A DNA stretch of 64,000 nt from Pseudomonadales bacterium (GCA_019090615.1 JAHRVQ010000038.1:1-64000), one strand, 5' to 3'. Shown: positions 44,961 to 53,564, numbered from the stretch's first letter. Notes: generated by a model from the sequence alone, not told the origin. Numbers and translations: made by a program.

Positions 44961-45575
44961 TCAATTGGTACAACATTCGCCTGTTAGCTGAAAATGCTCA
45001 ATAACTACAAATAACCTGTTTCTGGCTCGATGTAATAACACCCGCACGTTGGACTCGCTTACTTCCAGAATGTTACAGATTTCGTGTAAAGAATATCCCT
45101 GACGTTCTCTAAGGCTTAGTGTTGCGCCTTGCATGGATGGTAATTCGGCAATGCTATGGTCGAGACAGGTTGCCAGCTGCTCGCTGGATAAAAGTGATTC
45201 TGGCGAGCTGGCGTGCCATTCTGTGGGCGCTGTGGACCAGTGGCCCTGAGTATCGAAACGGTCGATCATTTCAGGGTCTTCGGCGGTTAGGTGTTCAAGA
45301 GAAATATTTCTTTTTTCTTTGCGCAGGCGGCTTTTTGCTTCATTCGCTACGATTGATAATATCCATGTTTTGAAAGCACTTCTTTGTTCGAATTTTGGTA
45401 GTGCTTTCAACACGGAAACCCAGGCCTCCTGTACGACTTCATCATCAAATTTCCGTCCAACGATGCTGCGCGCTAGAAATAACATGCTGGTCTGATATTT
45501 TTTAATGGCGAACCGATACGCCTCTTCGTTCTGCTGGAGCATTGCGTCGATGAGTTCTGAGTCAGAGGCGTACAT
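44961..45575 (-). CDS. ECF-type sigma-70 family RNA polymerase sigma factor
   Basis: A 204-residue extracytoplasmic-function sigma factor. Region 2 (FDDEVVQEAWVSVLKALPKFEQRSAFKTWILSIVANEAKSRLRKE) and region 4 (LRERQGYSLHEICNILEVSESNVRVLLHRARNRL) are clear, and region 3 is absent as in ECF factors. It lies 23 bp downstream of the ClpP-like gene on the same strand and before a zinc-finger anti-sigma-like gene, so the three may be one unit. The cue and target promoters are unknown. Confidence 0.92.
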   Translation of the reverse strand: MYASDSELIDAMLQQNEEAYRFAIKKYQTSMLFLARSIVGRKFDDEVVQEAWVSVLKALPKFEQRSAFKTWILSIVANEAKSRLRKEKRNISLEHLTAEDPEMIDRFDTQGHWSTAPTEWHASSPESLLSSEQLATCLDHSIAELPSMQGATLSLRERQGYSLHEICNILEVSESNVRVLLHRARNRLFVVIEHFQLTGECCTN

Positions 45576-45598
45576 TGAATATTTAGAGTTCGGAATAT

Positions 45599-46177
45599 TC
45601 AGAGTTCGGTGGCAGATTTTATGACCTTGAAGACAATGCCATAATCGATTGCTTCATCTACCGACATCCAATAGTCGCGGTCGGTATCTTTTTCAACTTG
45701 CGCTAGGGCGCGCCCTGTTTCGTCGGCTATTAGTTGGTTAATTCTGGCTTTGGTTTTCAGGATCTGTTCTGCCTGGATGCTGATATCTGTTGCATCTCCG
45801 CGGGACCCGCCTGAGGGTTGGTGTACCAGATATCGAGTGTTGGGGAGAGAATATCTATTTTCTTTTTTTGCTGCGAGATAAATAGTTGTCGCTGCGCTTG
45901 CAACCCAGCCAGTACCGATTACTCGAACTTGCGGTTTAATGAATTTAATCATGTCGTAGATGGCGTCGCCAGATTCAACATGGCCGCCGGGTGAGCTGAT
46001 ATAAATGTCAATTGCTTCGTCACTTTCAGCGGCCAATGCGAGTAAATGCTCAATCGTAGTGCGGGCTATTTTTTCATTGATCTGGCCAAAAATTGATATG
46101 GCCCGCGACTTGAATAATTTCTCATCCATAAAGTTGGAATGAGGCCCTTTGTTGTCCTGAGTCTCGTCATTCATCAT
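45599..46177 (-). CDS. ClpP-like serine protease
   Basis: A 192-residue member of the ClpP/crotonase protease fold. IYISSPGGHVESGDAIYDMI, the catalytic Ser in VASAAT and the catalytic His in RYLVHQPSGG are visible; DRDYWMSVDEAIDYGIVFKVI is the usual C-terminal region. Family-typical ClpP has GxAASM around the Ser, whereas here it is GWVASAAT, so it is a divergent paralog rather than housekeeping ClpP; the usual clpX or lon neighbours are absent. AAAGGA precedes the first ATG. It is the first gene of a leftward block with the ECF sigma factor. Confidence 0.85.
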   Translation of the reverse strand: MMNDETQDNKGPHSNFMDEKLFKSRAISIFGQINEKIARTTIEHLLALAAESDEAIDIYISSPGGHVESGDAIYDMIKFIKPQVRVIGTGWVASAATTIYLAAKKENRYSLPNTRYLVHQPSGGSRGDATDISIQAEQILKTKARINQLIADETGRALAQVEKDTDRDYWMSVDEAIDYGIVFKVIKSATEL

Positions 46178-46756
46178 CGTTATATTTCCTTTAAAGTTTG
46201 AATGGCACCCTGCAAATAAGGGATGAGGGCAGCAAAGTCATCGGTATCGTTATAGTCTAATGGTTACTTGTCTGGATTGTTATTTTTTTTCGTAGTCTGT
46301 TCGGTTGTTCTCCTGCTTGATAACTATTTTTTTGCCATAGGCAGATAGAGGGGCAGAACCGTAAATGTGTTACGGGTTAAGTTGTAGTCAAAATCTATTT
46401 TAGGGATGAATATTTTGAAGTAAAAAATTGTTAGAAAAATGCCCTGGCAACATAGTCGGATAATTTCTGGATTACTTGCTGGTTGTTCAGGTACGGTTAT
46501 ATGGTTATATAAAGCCTTAGAAGGTGTGCATTTTAGCTGAATATATAGTACGTTTTCGACTAAAAACCTATCAATATAGTTATACAAGTTTGGTAAAAAA
46601 CTGACGCAAGCTATTCAATTCGTGAGAGGATTTACCCCGTCGTATCACTCATTGAGACAGTACCTGTTTTGGCCCGTGGAATTGTTGTGGGCCTAATTAT
46701 TTTTAAAATGTGGCGTACTGGTTTATTCGTTAGTTAAATTTAAGTAAGTAAAAATA
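46178..46756. other. Long AT-rich intergenic region
   Basis: About 580 bp upstream of the ClpP-like gene. It has several short frames, the longest 87 codons leftward, but none with protein-like composition and a ribosome site. The region probably holds the promoters of both flanking units. I see no tRNA or structured RNA. Confidence 0.4.
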
Positions 46757-46951
46757 ATGCACGAACAGTATCTTGAGTTTCATCAGATTATTGATTTGTA
46801 TTTTTCTAAACTGAACGCTACGTCAACTGATAGTATTTTTAAGGCAGCTGACCAGGCGAACGGTCATTGTGGGTTACGCGAAGATAAATTGAGGCGGGCG
46901 TTTATTCGGGTTTTGAATGAAGAGATTGGGACTTCGTTTGATAAACCCTGA
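46757..46951 (+). CDS. Small hypothetical ORF (64 aa)
   Basis: I do not recognise this protein. The sequence (MHEQYLEFHQIIDLYFSK ... AFIRVLNEEIGTSFDKP) looks protein-like and helical, and it begins with ATG, but the ribosome site is weak. Its last 50 bp overlap the C-terminal tail of the leftward methyltransferase gene, so one of the two tails may be mis-called. Confidence 0.35.
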   Translation: MHEQYLEFHQIIDLYFSKLNATSTDSIFKAADQANGHCGLREDKLRRAFIRVLNEEIGTSFDKP

Positions 46952-47588
46952 CGTCATTATACTCTCTAAGCTCGTCGAGGTCCGGCACGGTGGTAACTGT
47001 GAGTCTGTTGATAATTTCGTAACCGGGTAATTTGCTGGATTTTAGTCGAGAATCGGCAATAAAAATATGCGCTGCCAGTGATGGCAATTGATCTATCCAG
47101 GAAAAGTTGTCCCGGTCGTATAATACGTCAGCAGCAACTATTATATCGATGCGCTCGGTTAACTTGTGAATATCATCTAGTAGTTCTATCTTTACATTAT
47201 TCAGGTAAGCATTGGCAGCACATGCATCGAGTGCATCAGGGTCGATGTCGCAAGCAATAACTTTATTGGCGCCTGCCAATTTAGCTGCAATTGAAATCAC
47301 ACCTGAACCGGCACCAAAATCCAGGATGTTTTTATTTTTAAAAATTTCCGCGTGATCAAGGATGTAACGACCTAAAACTTGTCCGCTTGCCCAGCAAAAA
47401 GCCCAGTAAGCTGGGTTTGCCATAATGGCGACTATTTCTTCTTGTTCCAATCTGCCGCGTGGATATTCTTCTGCCAATAAAAACAGAGAAATTTCTGGAC
47501 AAATTGGCAGTTGAGTCGGTTTTATTTCTCCGGCAGTAATTGTTGCTGAAAGGTTTGCCTGTATTTTATGGGTGATGGACTGGGTCAT
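46902..47588 (-). CDS. Class I SAM-dependent methyltransferase (PrmA/ETFB-KMT-like)
   Basis: A 228-residue methyltransferase. Motif I is ILDFGAGSGVISIAAKLAG, motif II VIACDIDPDALDACAANAYLN and motif IV IIVAADVLYDRDNF. The PAYWAFCWASGQVLGRYI segment before motif I is typical of protein-lysine methyltransferases related to PrmA and ETFB-KMT; the substrate is not known. The C-terminal 16 residues are unconserved and overlap the small opposite-strand ORF. Confidence 0.85.
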   Translation of the reverse strand: MTQSITHKIQANLSATITAGEIKPTQLPICPEISLFLLAEEYPRGRLEQEEIVAIMANPAYWAFCWASGQVLGRYILDHAEIFKNKNILDFGAGSGVISIAAKLAGANKVIACDIDPDALDACAANAYLNNVKIELLDDIHKLTERIDIIVAADVLYDRDNFSWIDQLPSLAAHIFIADSRLKSSKLPGYEIINRLTVTTVPDLDELREYNDVRVYQTKSQSLHSKPE

Positions 47589-47976
47589 TATTGGTCAACG
47601 GTAAGGCGGTTATTAAAGCGACCTGGTTGAGTCGAGTGAACCATGGAAAAAGGCAGATTTAACCGCCTAAACGTTGCTTTAAGCAATAAGTCATGGATTA
47701 ATTCGGGATGATAAATGGCGTAAAAGGGCGGGTCAATATGCATCTGGTCTGTTGTTGCCGTTAAGGAGCAATAGCGGTTGCTTTATCAATTCTTTCACCG
47801 CAGGTACGCGTATTACCGCCAGTTAAGAACAGTTGGAAGAAATAAGAACTGATAGTGATTTATATTGTGATGAGGCGCACAGTTTAAAACCTAATAGACG
47901 AAGCTATATTTATTTGCGGCGAAATGGGTGCTCTAATCTGTGTTCAGCGAGCTCAAACACTTTGACGATTCAGCAT
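47589..47976. other. Intergenic region upstream of the DUF1631-like gene
   Basis: About 390 bp. The DUF1631-like frame stays open back to a TTG at 47833, but that part (rich in Ser/Arg/Asn, no recognisable domain) may not be translated. No clear promoter or other gene. Confidence 0.35.
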
Positions 47977-48615
47977 ATGGCAACTCAGGCCCGTGGTACC
48001 AATAATATTGTTCATTTATCGATGGCGAATCGGCCGCGAACGATCGAAGTTGTGCGTAAAATCAAAGTCGCGATTGATAAGAAAGTTGGCTATCTTCTGG
48101 ATGGCTTATTGTTCAATGTGGTTGACGCATTGTTTGAAGAAACGCTGGGGCTCGATGAAGAGATGGGCCTGAGGCATCAATTTAACATTTGTCGTGCAAT
48201 GAAAACGCTTGATGCGCCTTACAGAGATCAATATTTTGCATTGATGAATTTGTCCTGGGCTAACCTGATCGATGCAAAGGTGAAGGCACCGGTACCTGAC
48301 CCTGATGAAGAGGTTATGTCCAGCTTGAGGCTTTATAGCGCCAGAAATACTAATCAGTATAAAATTCTTTTAGGCGAAATTGGTCAGAGATTTTGTACTC
48401 TGGCCTCAAAGGACGAACTGGAATTTCATCCCTTGATGCCACTTAATTTTTATCTTTGTTTTTGGTATTCGACTGAACAACTTAATCTTTCAATGGTGGA
48501 GCGTAAATTATTATTGCCGCTGTTTGATCGTTTTGTTATGGATCGTTTTGGTAAGGTTTTGTCCATCGCAAACCAGGGTATGGCTGAACTTGAGGTTGCC
48601 ATTGCGCCAAAGTAG
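47977..48615 (+). CDS. Stand-alone DUF1631-like protein
   Basis: A 212-residue protein from the ATG chosen. VGYLLDGLLFNVVDALFEET and the C-terminal HPLMPLNFYLCFWYSTEQLNLSMVERKLLLPLFDRFVMDRFGKVLSIANQGM resemble one repeat region of the large DUF1631 proteins of gammaproteobacteria, which are of unknown function. The remaining DUF1631 regions are missing, so it is a reduced paralog. An ATG at 48022 or a TTG at 47833 are alternative starts; none has a good ribosome site. Confidence 0.6.
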   Translation: MATQARGTNNIVHLSMANRPRTIEVVRKIKVAIDKKVGYLLDGLLFNVVDALFEETLGLDEEMGLRHQFNICRAMKTLDAPYRDQYFALMNLSWANLIDAKVKAPVPDPDEEVMSSLRLYSARNTNQYKILLGEIGQRFCTLASKDELEFHPLMPLNFYLCFWYSTEQLNLSMVERKLLLPLFDRFVMDRFGKVLSIANQGMAELEVAIAPK

Positions 48616-48897
48616 TCTTTGCTTATGGGCATTGAATGGCCTTTAGGAATAGTCGCTGTTGTCTGCATAGCGAAAGTCTCAGCGGCGATCACTATTTCAA
48701 AAAATAATTCCTCGCTATTTCTGTTCTGAAACCACAGCTGTGCTTTGGGCTTGCAACCAGCTTTATGATGTTGATTGGGCGGTGGATTTGGCGGCAGTTT
48801 GTGTGGTTTAAGTGTTATCTATGATCTGTGATTAGTGCAAGTAATGCTGCCTTGTTATAATTCCTCTGAACTACCGCGAAAGGAAACTATGGATGAA
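48616..48897. other. Intergenic region before array 4
   Basis: About 280 bp between the DUF1631-like stop and array 4. I see no gene or clear terminator. Confidence 0.35.
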
Positions 48898-49010
48898 GCC
48901 CTTAGCGGAATAAAAGGGCCCTTAGCGGAATAAAAAGGCCTTTAGCGGTTATAAAAGCCCTTAGCGGAATAAAAAGCCTTTAGTGCTTATAAACAGTCCT
49001 TAACAGTCAG
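48898..49010 (-). repeat. Tandem short-repeat array 4 (5 units plus a degenerate end)
   Basis: Units start GCCCTTAGCGGAATAAAA (or GCCTTTAGCGGTTATAAAA) at 48898, 48918, 48938, 48957 and 48976, with a decayed sixth at 48996. The period is 19-20 bp. On the minus strand the unit reads CCGCTAAGGGC after TTTTATT, matching the core of array 1 with A for C/G at one position. It ends about 25 bp before the acyl-CoA dehydrogenase start, so it would lie in that gene's leader. Confidence 0.85.
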
Positions 49011-49034
49011 CAAGAAAATTAATGAGGTAAATGA

Positions 49035-50189
49035 GTGGAAAATCAGGATATTGAAGAAATTCGACAAGCAGTACGGCAGCTATGTAGCAATTACAGTGAA
49101 GATTATTGGCTCGGCCTAGATAGAACGGGTGGGTATCCAACCGATTTTGTTAAAGAATTAACAACCTCAGGGTTTTTGACCGTTCTTATCCCCGAAGAGT
49201 ACGGCGGTGCTGGACTTGGCCTGAGAGAAGCTTGCGTAGTGATGGAAGAGGTTTGTCGGTCCGGCGCACATGCTGGGGCATGTCATGCGCAGATGTATGT
49301 GATGGGGTCGGTATTACGTCACGGCAGTGACTATCAGAAAAAGACCTACCTGCCAAAAATAGCGGCAGGGGAATTACGCTTACAGAGTTTTGGTGTGACT
49401 GAACCCACCACGGGTACAGATACAACCAGCTTAAAGACTGTAGCTAAGAAGGAGGGCGATGAATATGTGATCAACGGGCAGAAGGTCTGGATTAGCAGGA
49501 TAGAGCATTCTGATTTAATGGTGCTGCTCGCCCGTACTACGCCACAGTCCGAAGTGAGCAAAAAAACCGATGGATTATCGGCATTTTTGATTGATGTTCA
49601 GGCGGCCAATGGCAATGGTCTGACTATTCAACCGATTGAATCAATGATTAATCATCATTCGTGTGAGTTGTTTTTTGATGATCTGCGTATACCCGCAGAT
49701 AATTTATTAGGTGAAGAAGGTAAGGGGTTTCGAGTTATTCTGGATGGTATGAATGCAGAACGTATCTTAATTGCAGCCGAATGTATTGGTGATGGTCGCT
49801 ACTTTGTTGATAAAGCTAGTGCTTACGCAACTAATCGAATCGTATTTAAGCGTCCAATTGGACAAAACCAGGGGGTTCAGTTTCCGATTGCGCGTAGCTA
49901 CACCCAGGTTGAGGCGGCAGCCTTGATGGTGGACAAGGCGGTAGATTTATTTGATGCCGGTGAGCCATGTGGCGCGGAGGCAAATATAGCAAAATTACTG
50001 GCTTCTGAAGCCTCCTGGCAAGCAGGGGATGTTTGTATGCAAACCCACGGTGGTTTTGCCTTCGCCAAGGAATATCATATTGAACGAAAGTTCCGTGAAA
50101 CAAGGTTGTATCAAATAGCGCCGATTTCTACAAACTTAATCCTCAGCTTTGTTGGTGAGCATGTGTTGAAAATGCCGCGCTCCTATTAA
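49035..50189 (+). CDS. Acyl-CoA dehydrogenase (divergent active site)
   Basis: A 384-residue flavoprotein that introduces a 2,3-double bond into an acyl-CoA thioester. Visible: FGVTEPTTGTDTTSLKT (FAD/substrate signature), IDGQKVW-type INGQKVWISRIEHSDLMVLLARTTP, GEEGKGFRVILDGMNAERILIAAE and QTHGGFAFAKEYHIERKFRETRLYQIAPIST. At the usual EGT catalytic-Glu position it reads IAPIST, so the base must come from elsewhere or the reaction differs. The start is GTG with GAGG about 8 bp upstream; the ATG 4 bp before is out of frame. Repeat arrays lie on both sides. Confidence 0.9.
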   Translation: MENQDIEEIRQAVRQLCSNYSEDYWLGLDRTGGYPTDFVKELTTSGFLTVLIPEEYGGAGLGLREACVVMEEVCRSGAHAGACHAQMYVMGSVLRHGSDYQKKTYLPKIAAGELRLQSFGVTEPTTGTDTTSLKTVAKKEGDEYVINGQKVWISRIEHSDLMVLLARTTPQSEVSKKTDGLSAFLIDVQAANGNGLTIQPIESMINHHSCELFFDDLRIPADNLLGEEGKGFRVILDGMNAERILIAAECIGDGRYFVDKASAYATNRIVFKRPIGQNQGVQFPIARSYTQVEAAALMVDKAVDLFDAGEPCGAEANIAKLLASEASWQAGDVCMQTHGGFAFAKEYHIERKFRETRLYQIAPISTNLILSFVGEHVLKMPRSY

Positions 50190-50190
50190 A

Positions 50191-50260
50191 GCCGCATTGG
50201 CACTCGTATAAGAGCCGCATTGGCACTTGGATAAAAGCCGCATTGGCAATAATGCCTTTT
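50191..50260 (+). repeat. Tandem short-repeat array 5 (3 units)
   Basis: Units GCCGCATTGGCAC(T/C)(C/T)G start at 50191, 50214 and 50237, period 23 bp, beginning one base after the acyl-CoA dehydrogenase stop. GCC-GCATT-GGC gives a short hairpin. The third unit ends GGCAATAATGCCTTTT, a small hairpin with a T-run. It is related to arrays 1-4 by GCCGC....GGC and the TATAA linker but is the most diverged member. Confidence 0.8.
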
Positions 50261-50290
50261 AGTCAGAGCTGTTCTGGTTTTGCAGCGCAT

Positions 50291-50323
50291 AAAAAAATGC
50301 CCGTATAAAACGGGCATTTTTTT
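50291..50323. terminator. Strong bidirectional rho-independent terminator
   Basis: AAAAAAATGCCCG (50291-50303) and CGGGCATTTTTTT (50311-50323) pair around TATAAAA. Both strands give a GC stem followed by seven T. It lies between the rightward acyl-CoA dehydrogenase and the leftward gdhA, serving both. Confidence 0.92.
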
Positions 50324-50355
50324 GCTACTATATGTTTGCTATTTAAACGACAGTA

Positions 50356-51711
50356 TTAAACGACGCCAAAAGCAATCATTGCATCGGCTACTTTAACAAA
50401 ACCGGCGATATTGGCGCCCTTGACGTAGTCCACACCACCATCGGGTTTTTTGCCATATTCCAGACAGCTGTCATGTATACCTTTCATGATATCTCGGAGC
50501 TGTTCCTGCAGTTGGTCTTCGGACCAGCTAATGCGTCCGGAGTTTTGGCTCATTTCCAGGCCGGATACTGCAACACCACCCGCATTTGACGCCTTGCCGG
50601 GTGCGTAAGAAATACCCGCGTCTTTGAATACCTTGATGCCAGCGAGGTCAGTTGGCATATTTGCGCCTTCAGACACGCCAATACAGCCGTTCTTAACAAG
50701 CACGGCAGCTTCAGCTCCAGTGAGTTCGTTTTGAGTTGCACAGGGTAAGGCAAGGTCGCATTTCACTGACCATGGTCGTTCTCCAGCATGAAAGGTAGCG
50801 CCATCATATTTGTCTGCATATTCAGAAATGGGACCACGCTGAACAGTTTTTAAATTCTTGATCCAGTCCAGTTTTTCCTGAGTGATGCCGGCAGGATCAT
50901 GAATATATCCTTTTGAATCTGACAAGGTGAGGACCTTGCCACCGAGCTGGAGTATTTTTTCTGCTGCGTGTGTGGCGACATTACCAGAACCAGAAATTAC
51001 CGTTGTTTTGCCGTCAATGCTATCGCCTTTGTAATCAAGCATGTTTTGCAGGAAGTAGACCGCACCATAGCCAGTGGCTTCTGTTCGTACCAGACTGCCG
51101 CCAAACTCCAGCCCTTTGCCGGTAAGAATGCCGGTGAATTTATTAGTGATTCTTTTATATTGGCCAAACATATAACCAATTTCGCGTGCGCCGACGCCAA
51201 TGTCCCCAGCTGGTACATCAGTATCTTCGCCAACATGGCGATACAGCTCAGTCATAAAGGATTGGCAGAAACGCATGATTTCATTATCTGACTTGCCCTT
51301 GGGGTTAAAGTTGGAGCCGCCTTTACCGCCACCCATGGGGAGTCCTGTGAGGCTGTTTTTAAATGTTTGTTCGAAGGCGAGGAATTTCAGAATGCTTTCG
51401 GTGACGCTAGGATGAAACCTGAGTCCACCTTTATAAGGCCCAATAGAATTGTTATTTTGGACCCGCCAGCCTCTCTGTACTCTTATATTGCCATTGTCAT
51501 CTTCCCAGCAAACTCTGAAGCTGACTACTCTATCTGGTTCTGCGATACGTCTCAGAATTTGATACTTATGATATTTCTCTTTGTCTTCGATATATTCAAA
51601 TATATCTTCGGCCACTTCTCTGACAGCCTGGATAAATTCATCCTGATGGGGGTTACGTTTTTCAACCCCGGCCATAAATTGCTCTAAATCTACGTGATCT
51701 GATACTGCCAT
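50356..51711 (-). CDS. gdhA: NADP-specific glutamate dehydrogenase
   Basis: Makes glutamate from 2-oxoglutarate and ammonium with NADPH. 451 residues, close to E. coli GdhA. Motifs: YKGGLRFHPSVTESILKFLAFEQ, LTGLPMGGGKGGSNFNPKGKSDNE (catalytic Lys), DVPAGDIGVGAREIGYM, the nucleotide-binding VISGSGNVATHAAEKI and NAGGVAVSGLEMSQN near the C terminus. The start MAVSDHVD is supported by GGAGAG just upstream; an ATG four codons earlier would contain that site. Monocistronic and followed by a strong bidirectional terminator. Confidence 0.96.
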   Translation of the reverse strand: MAVSDHVDLEQFMAGVEKRNPHQDEFIQAVREVAEDIFEYIEDKEKYHKYQILRRIAEPDRVVSFRVCWEDDNGNIRVQRGWRVQNNNSIGPYKGGLRFHPSVTESILKFLAFEQTFKNSLTGLPMGGGKGGSNFNPKGKSDNEIMRFCQSFMTELYRHVGEDTDVPAGDIGVGAREIGYMFGQYKRITNKFTGILTGKGLEFGGSLVRTEATGYGAVYFLQNMLDYKGDSIDGKTTVISGSGNVATHAAEKILQLGGKVLTLSDSKGYIHDPAGITQEKLDWIKNLKTVQRGPISEYADKYDGATFHAGERPWSVKCDLALPCATQNELTGAEAAVLVKNGCIGVSEGANMPTDLAGIKVFKDAGISYAPGKASNAGGVAVSGLEMSQNSGRISWSEDQLQEQLRDIMKGIHDSCLEYGKKPDGGVDYVKGANIAGFVKVADAMIAFGVV

Positions 51712-51715
51712 AATA

Positions 51716-51721
51716 CTCTCC
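51716..51721 (-). promoter_or_regulatory. Shine-Dalgarno fixing the gdhA start
   Basis: GGAGAG on the minus strand lies 4 nt before the ATG of MAVSDHVD and inside the longer frame, favouring the shorter protein. Confidence 0.7.
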
Positions 51722-52260
51722 ATTTTATTGTAATTACCCAGTGGTTCAGGTGGTAATTTTTGTTTTCATTTGATCCTATTGACAGTTTAGCTGGACAATT
51801 CGAACTTGCTTTGCTGTATTCGATTGCTTGACAGTCCGTTGGCAACCTATGAAATGCTTAAGACTAACCTCATACCCAGATAACTCTTAAAGGATGGTTT
51901 TCCTTGCCAGACCACAGTCTATAGCAATAGCAGAGGATAGCCAATTGCACGTTGCGGTAAAGGTTTTGGCTGTATACTTTCTAGACATAATACTAATTTA
52001 GCGGGTGTGAATGGTGACGAAAAGGCAGCTGGCCAGGTAAGAATAATTGCAACATTTTTGGTCTTTTACGCTGGGTATACGCCTGTAACGGAGTGTTGAT
52101 CGAAATAGCGCATAATGACCAGGCCGTAGTTTGTAGATTGTGCAGCTAAATAAACATTACATCAAATATTGCATTATAAGGCGGCTTCGAAGATGACGAC
52201 GATTTTGTTTCGGTTGCCTGATGTATAATGCCTGATATTTGATTTTAATTTGAATAATCC
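51722..52260. other. Divergent intergenic region gdhA / acyl-CoA dehydrogenase
   Basis: About 540 bp with no frame I trust. Both promoters must be here; AT-rich stretches are visible near 51730-51790 and 52150-52250, but I cannot assign boxes reliably. Confidence 0.4.
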
Positions 52261-52266
52261 AGGAGA
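52261..52266 (+). promoter_or_regulatory. Shine-Dalgarno fixing the second acyl-CoA dehydrogenase start
   Basis: AGGAGA lies 7 nt before the ATG of MPDNLSEAM and favours it over an in-frame TTG at 52250. Confidence 0.75.
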
Positions 52267-52273
52267 GAACGGA

Positions 52274-53404
52274 ATGCCTGACAATTTATCGGAAGCGATG
52301 CTGGCATCGCAGGCGGCAATGGTTGAGTTTATTGCACGTAATTTTAAGCCTGTTGTAGATGATATAGATTCAGTGACCGCGCAACGAGAAAAAATTCGCC
52401 AGGCGTCGAAACAGGCTGGTTTTTTTTATAAAACTCAACCCAAAGAATTCGGCGGTAACCCAGCCGGAATATTTGAGTTGACTATGTTGCGAGAATTGTT
52501 AGCTGCCGCCAACTCACCCTATACCAGTGCAGTATTTGGCCCAGGGCCGGGTTTATTACATGCTACAGAAGGGGTGTTGAGGCGCAACTATCTTGAACCT
52601 GTAATGCGCGGAGAAAAACGCGGTGCGTTTGGTTTCACTGAACCTGATTCCGCGCAAAGGCCTACCTATGCTGTTAGCAAGGGGGATGATTTGTTAGTTA
52701 CGGGGCAAAAATCTTATGTTACTGGGGGCGCTACAGCAGATTTTGTTTCGGTGCTGGTCAACGCCGAGCAGGCTGATGGAGTAAAGCTTGGGACTGCGAT
52801 GGTGGTGATTGATCGTGAGTCCGAAGGCGTAACCATAGACAGGGTTTTTTCAACCATGGAAGGCGGCGGGCATGTCTCGATGCAATTCAATCAGGTTCGA
52901 GTGCCGATGGAGCATGTTATCGGCAAGATCGGCGAGGGTATGCCACGGGCCCTGGGTAGTATTGGTAATGTTCGTTTGATGGTGGCGGCTCAGGCGACCG
53001 GGATTTGCCAATGGGTACTTCAGTATATTGAGGATTATTTGCAGGCACCGCACCGTAGCGGTACGCCACTGGGAGACCGAGAGGGTATTCGGTTGCGGTT
53101 TGCTGATATGCGAATCGAGACCTATGTCGCTCGTAGCGCGTTATATCGAACCGCACGATTAGCAGAGACAGCGGAAAATATTGTTAATGAAACCATAGCC
53201 ACCAAAGTTTTTTGTACCGAAACTGCAGGTAGGGTAGTGGATTGTGCGTTGCAATTGTTGGGCGGGCAGGCGTTAGTGACTGGGCATCCACTGGAGCAAC
53301 TTTATCGTCAGGTAAGGTCTTTGCGCCTGGTTGAAGGTGCGAGTGATTTGCTCCGCCTTAATTTAGTTAAAGGTAAATTGGAATTGGGGCTGGGGAGAGT
53401 ATAG
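52274..53404 (+). CDS. Acyl-CoA dehydrogenase family protein
   Basis: A 376-residue flavoprotein of the acyl-CoA dehydrogenase family. KRGAFGFTEPDSAQRPT is the substrate/FAD signature, TGQKSYVTGGATADFVSVLVNAE the beta domain, and the C-terminal GGQALVTGHPLEQLYRQVRSLRLVEGASDLLRLNL retains the EGxS catalytic region. Acyl chain preference is not readable. It is followed after 160 bp by an enoyl-CoA isomerase gene on the same strand, consistent with a fatty-acid or branched-acid breakdown unit. Confidence 0.9.
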   Translation: MPDNLSEAMLASQAAMVEFIARNFKPVVDDIDSVTAQREKIRQASKQAGFFYKTQPKEFGGNPAGIFELTMLRELLAAANSPYTSAVFGPGPGLLHATEGVLRRNYLEPVMRGEKRGAFGFTEPDSAQRPTYAVSKGDDLLVTGQKSYVTGGATADFVSVLVNAEQADGVKLGTAMVVIDRESEGVTIDRVFSTMEGGGHVSMQFNQVRVPMEHVIGKIGEGMPRALGSIGNVRLMVAAQATGICQWVLQYIEDYLQAPHRSGTPLGDREGIRLRFADMRIETYVARSALYRTARLAETAENIVNETIATKVFCTETAGRVVDCALQLLGGQALVTGHPLEQLYRQVRSLRLVEGASDLLRLNLVKGKLELGLGRV

Positions 53405-53564
53405 CCGGCACTATTCTATCAGCTATATCAGCGCTAATTCGTCCGCGCTGATTTGCATAGAGTCAGCTTTGCATGGAGCCAAGTTTACATAACTCCAGGT
53501 AGCCATTTGAGAATTTAACCTGAGACGGTAGACTATTAGTTAATATATTTTTCAGGTTCAGTTC

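Noticed and set aside
46324-46587. 87-codon leftward frame upstream of the ClpP-like gene
   Set aside because: Composition is AT-driven, there is no ribosome site and no recognisable pattern.
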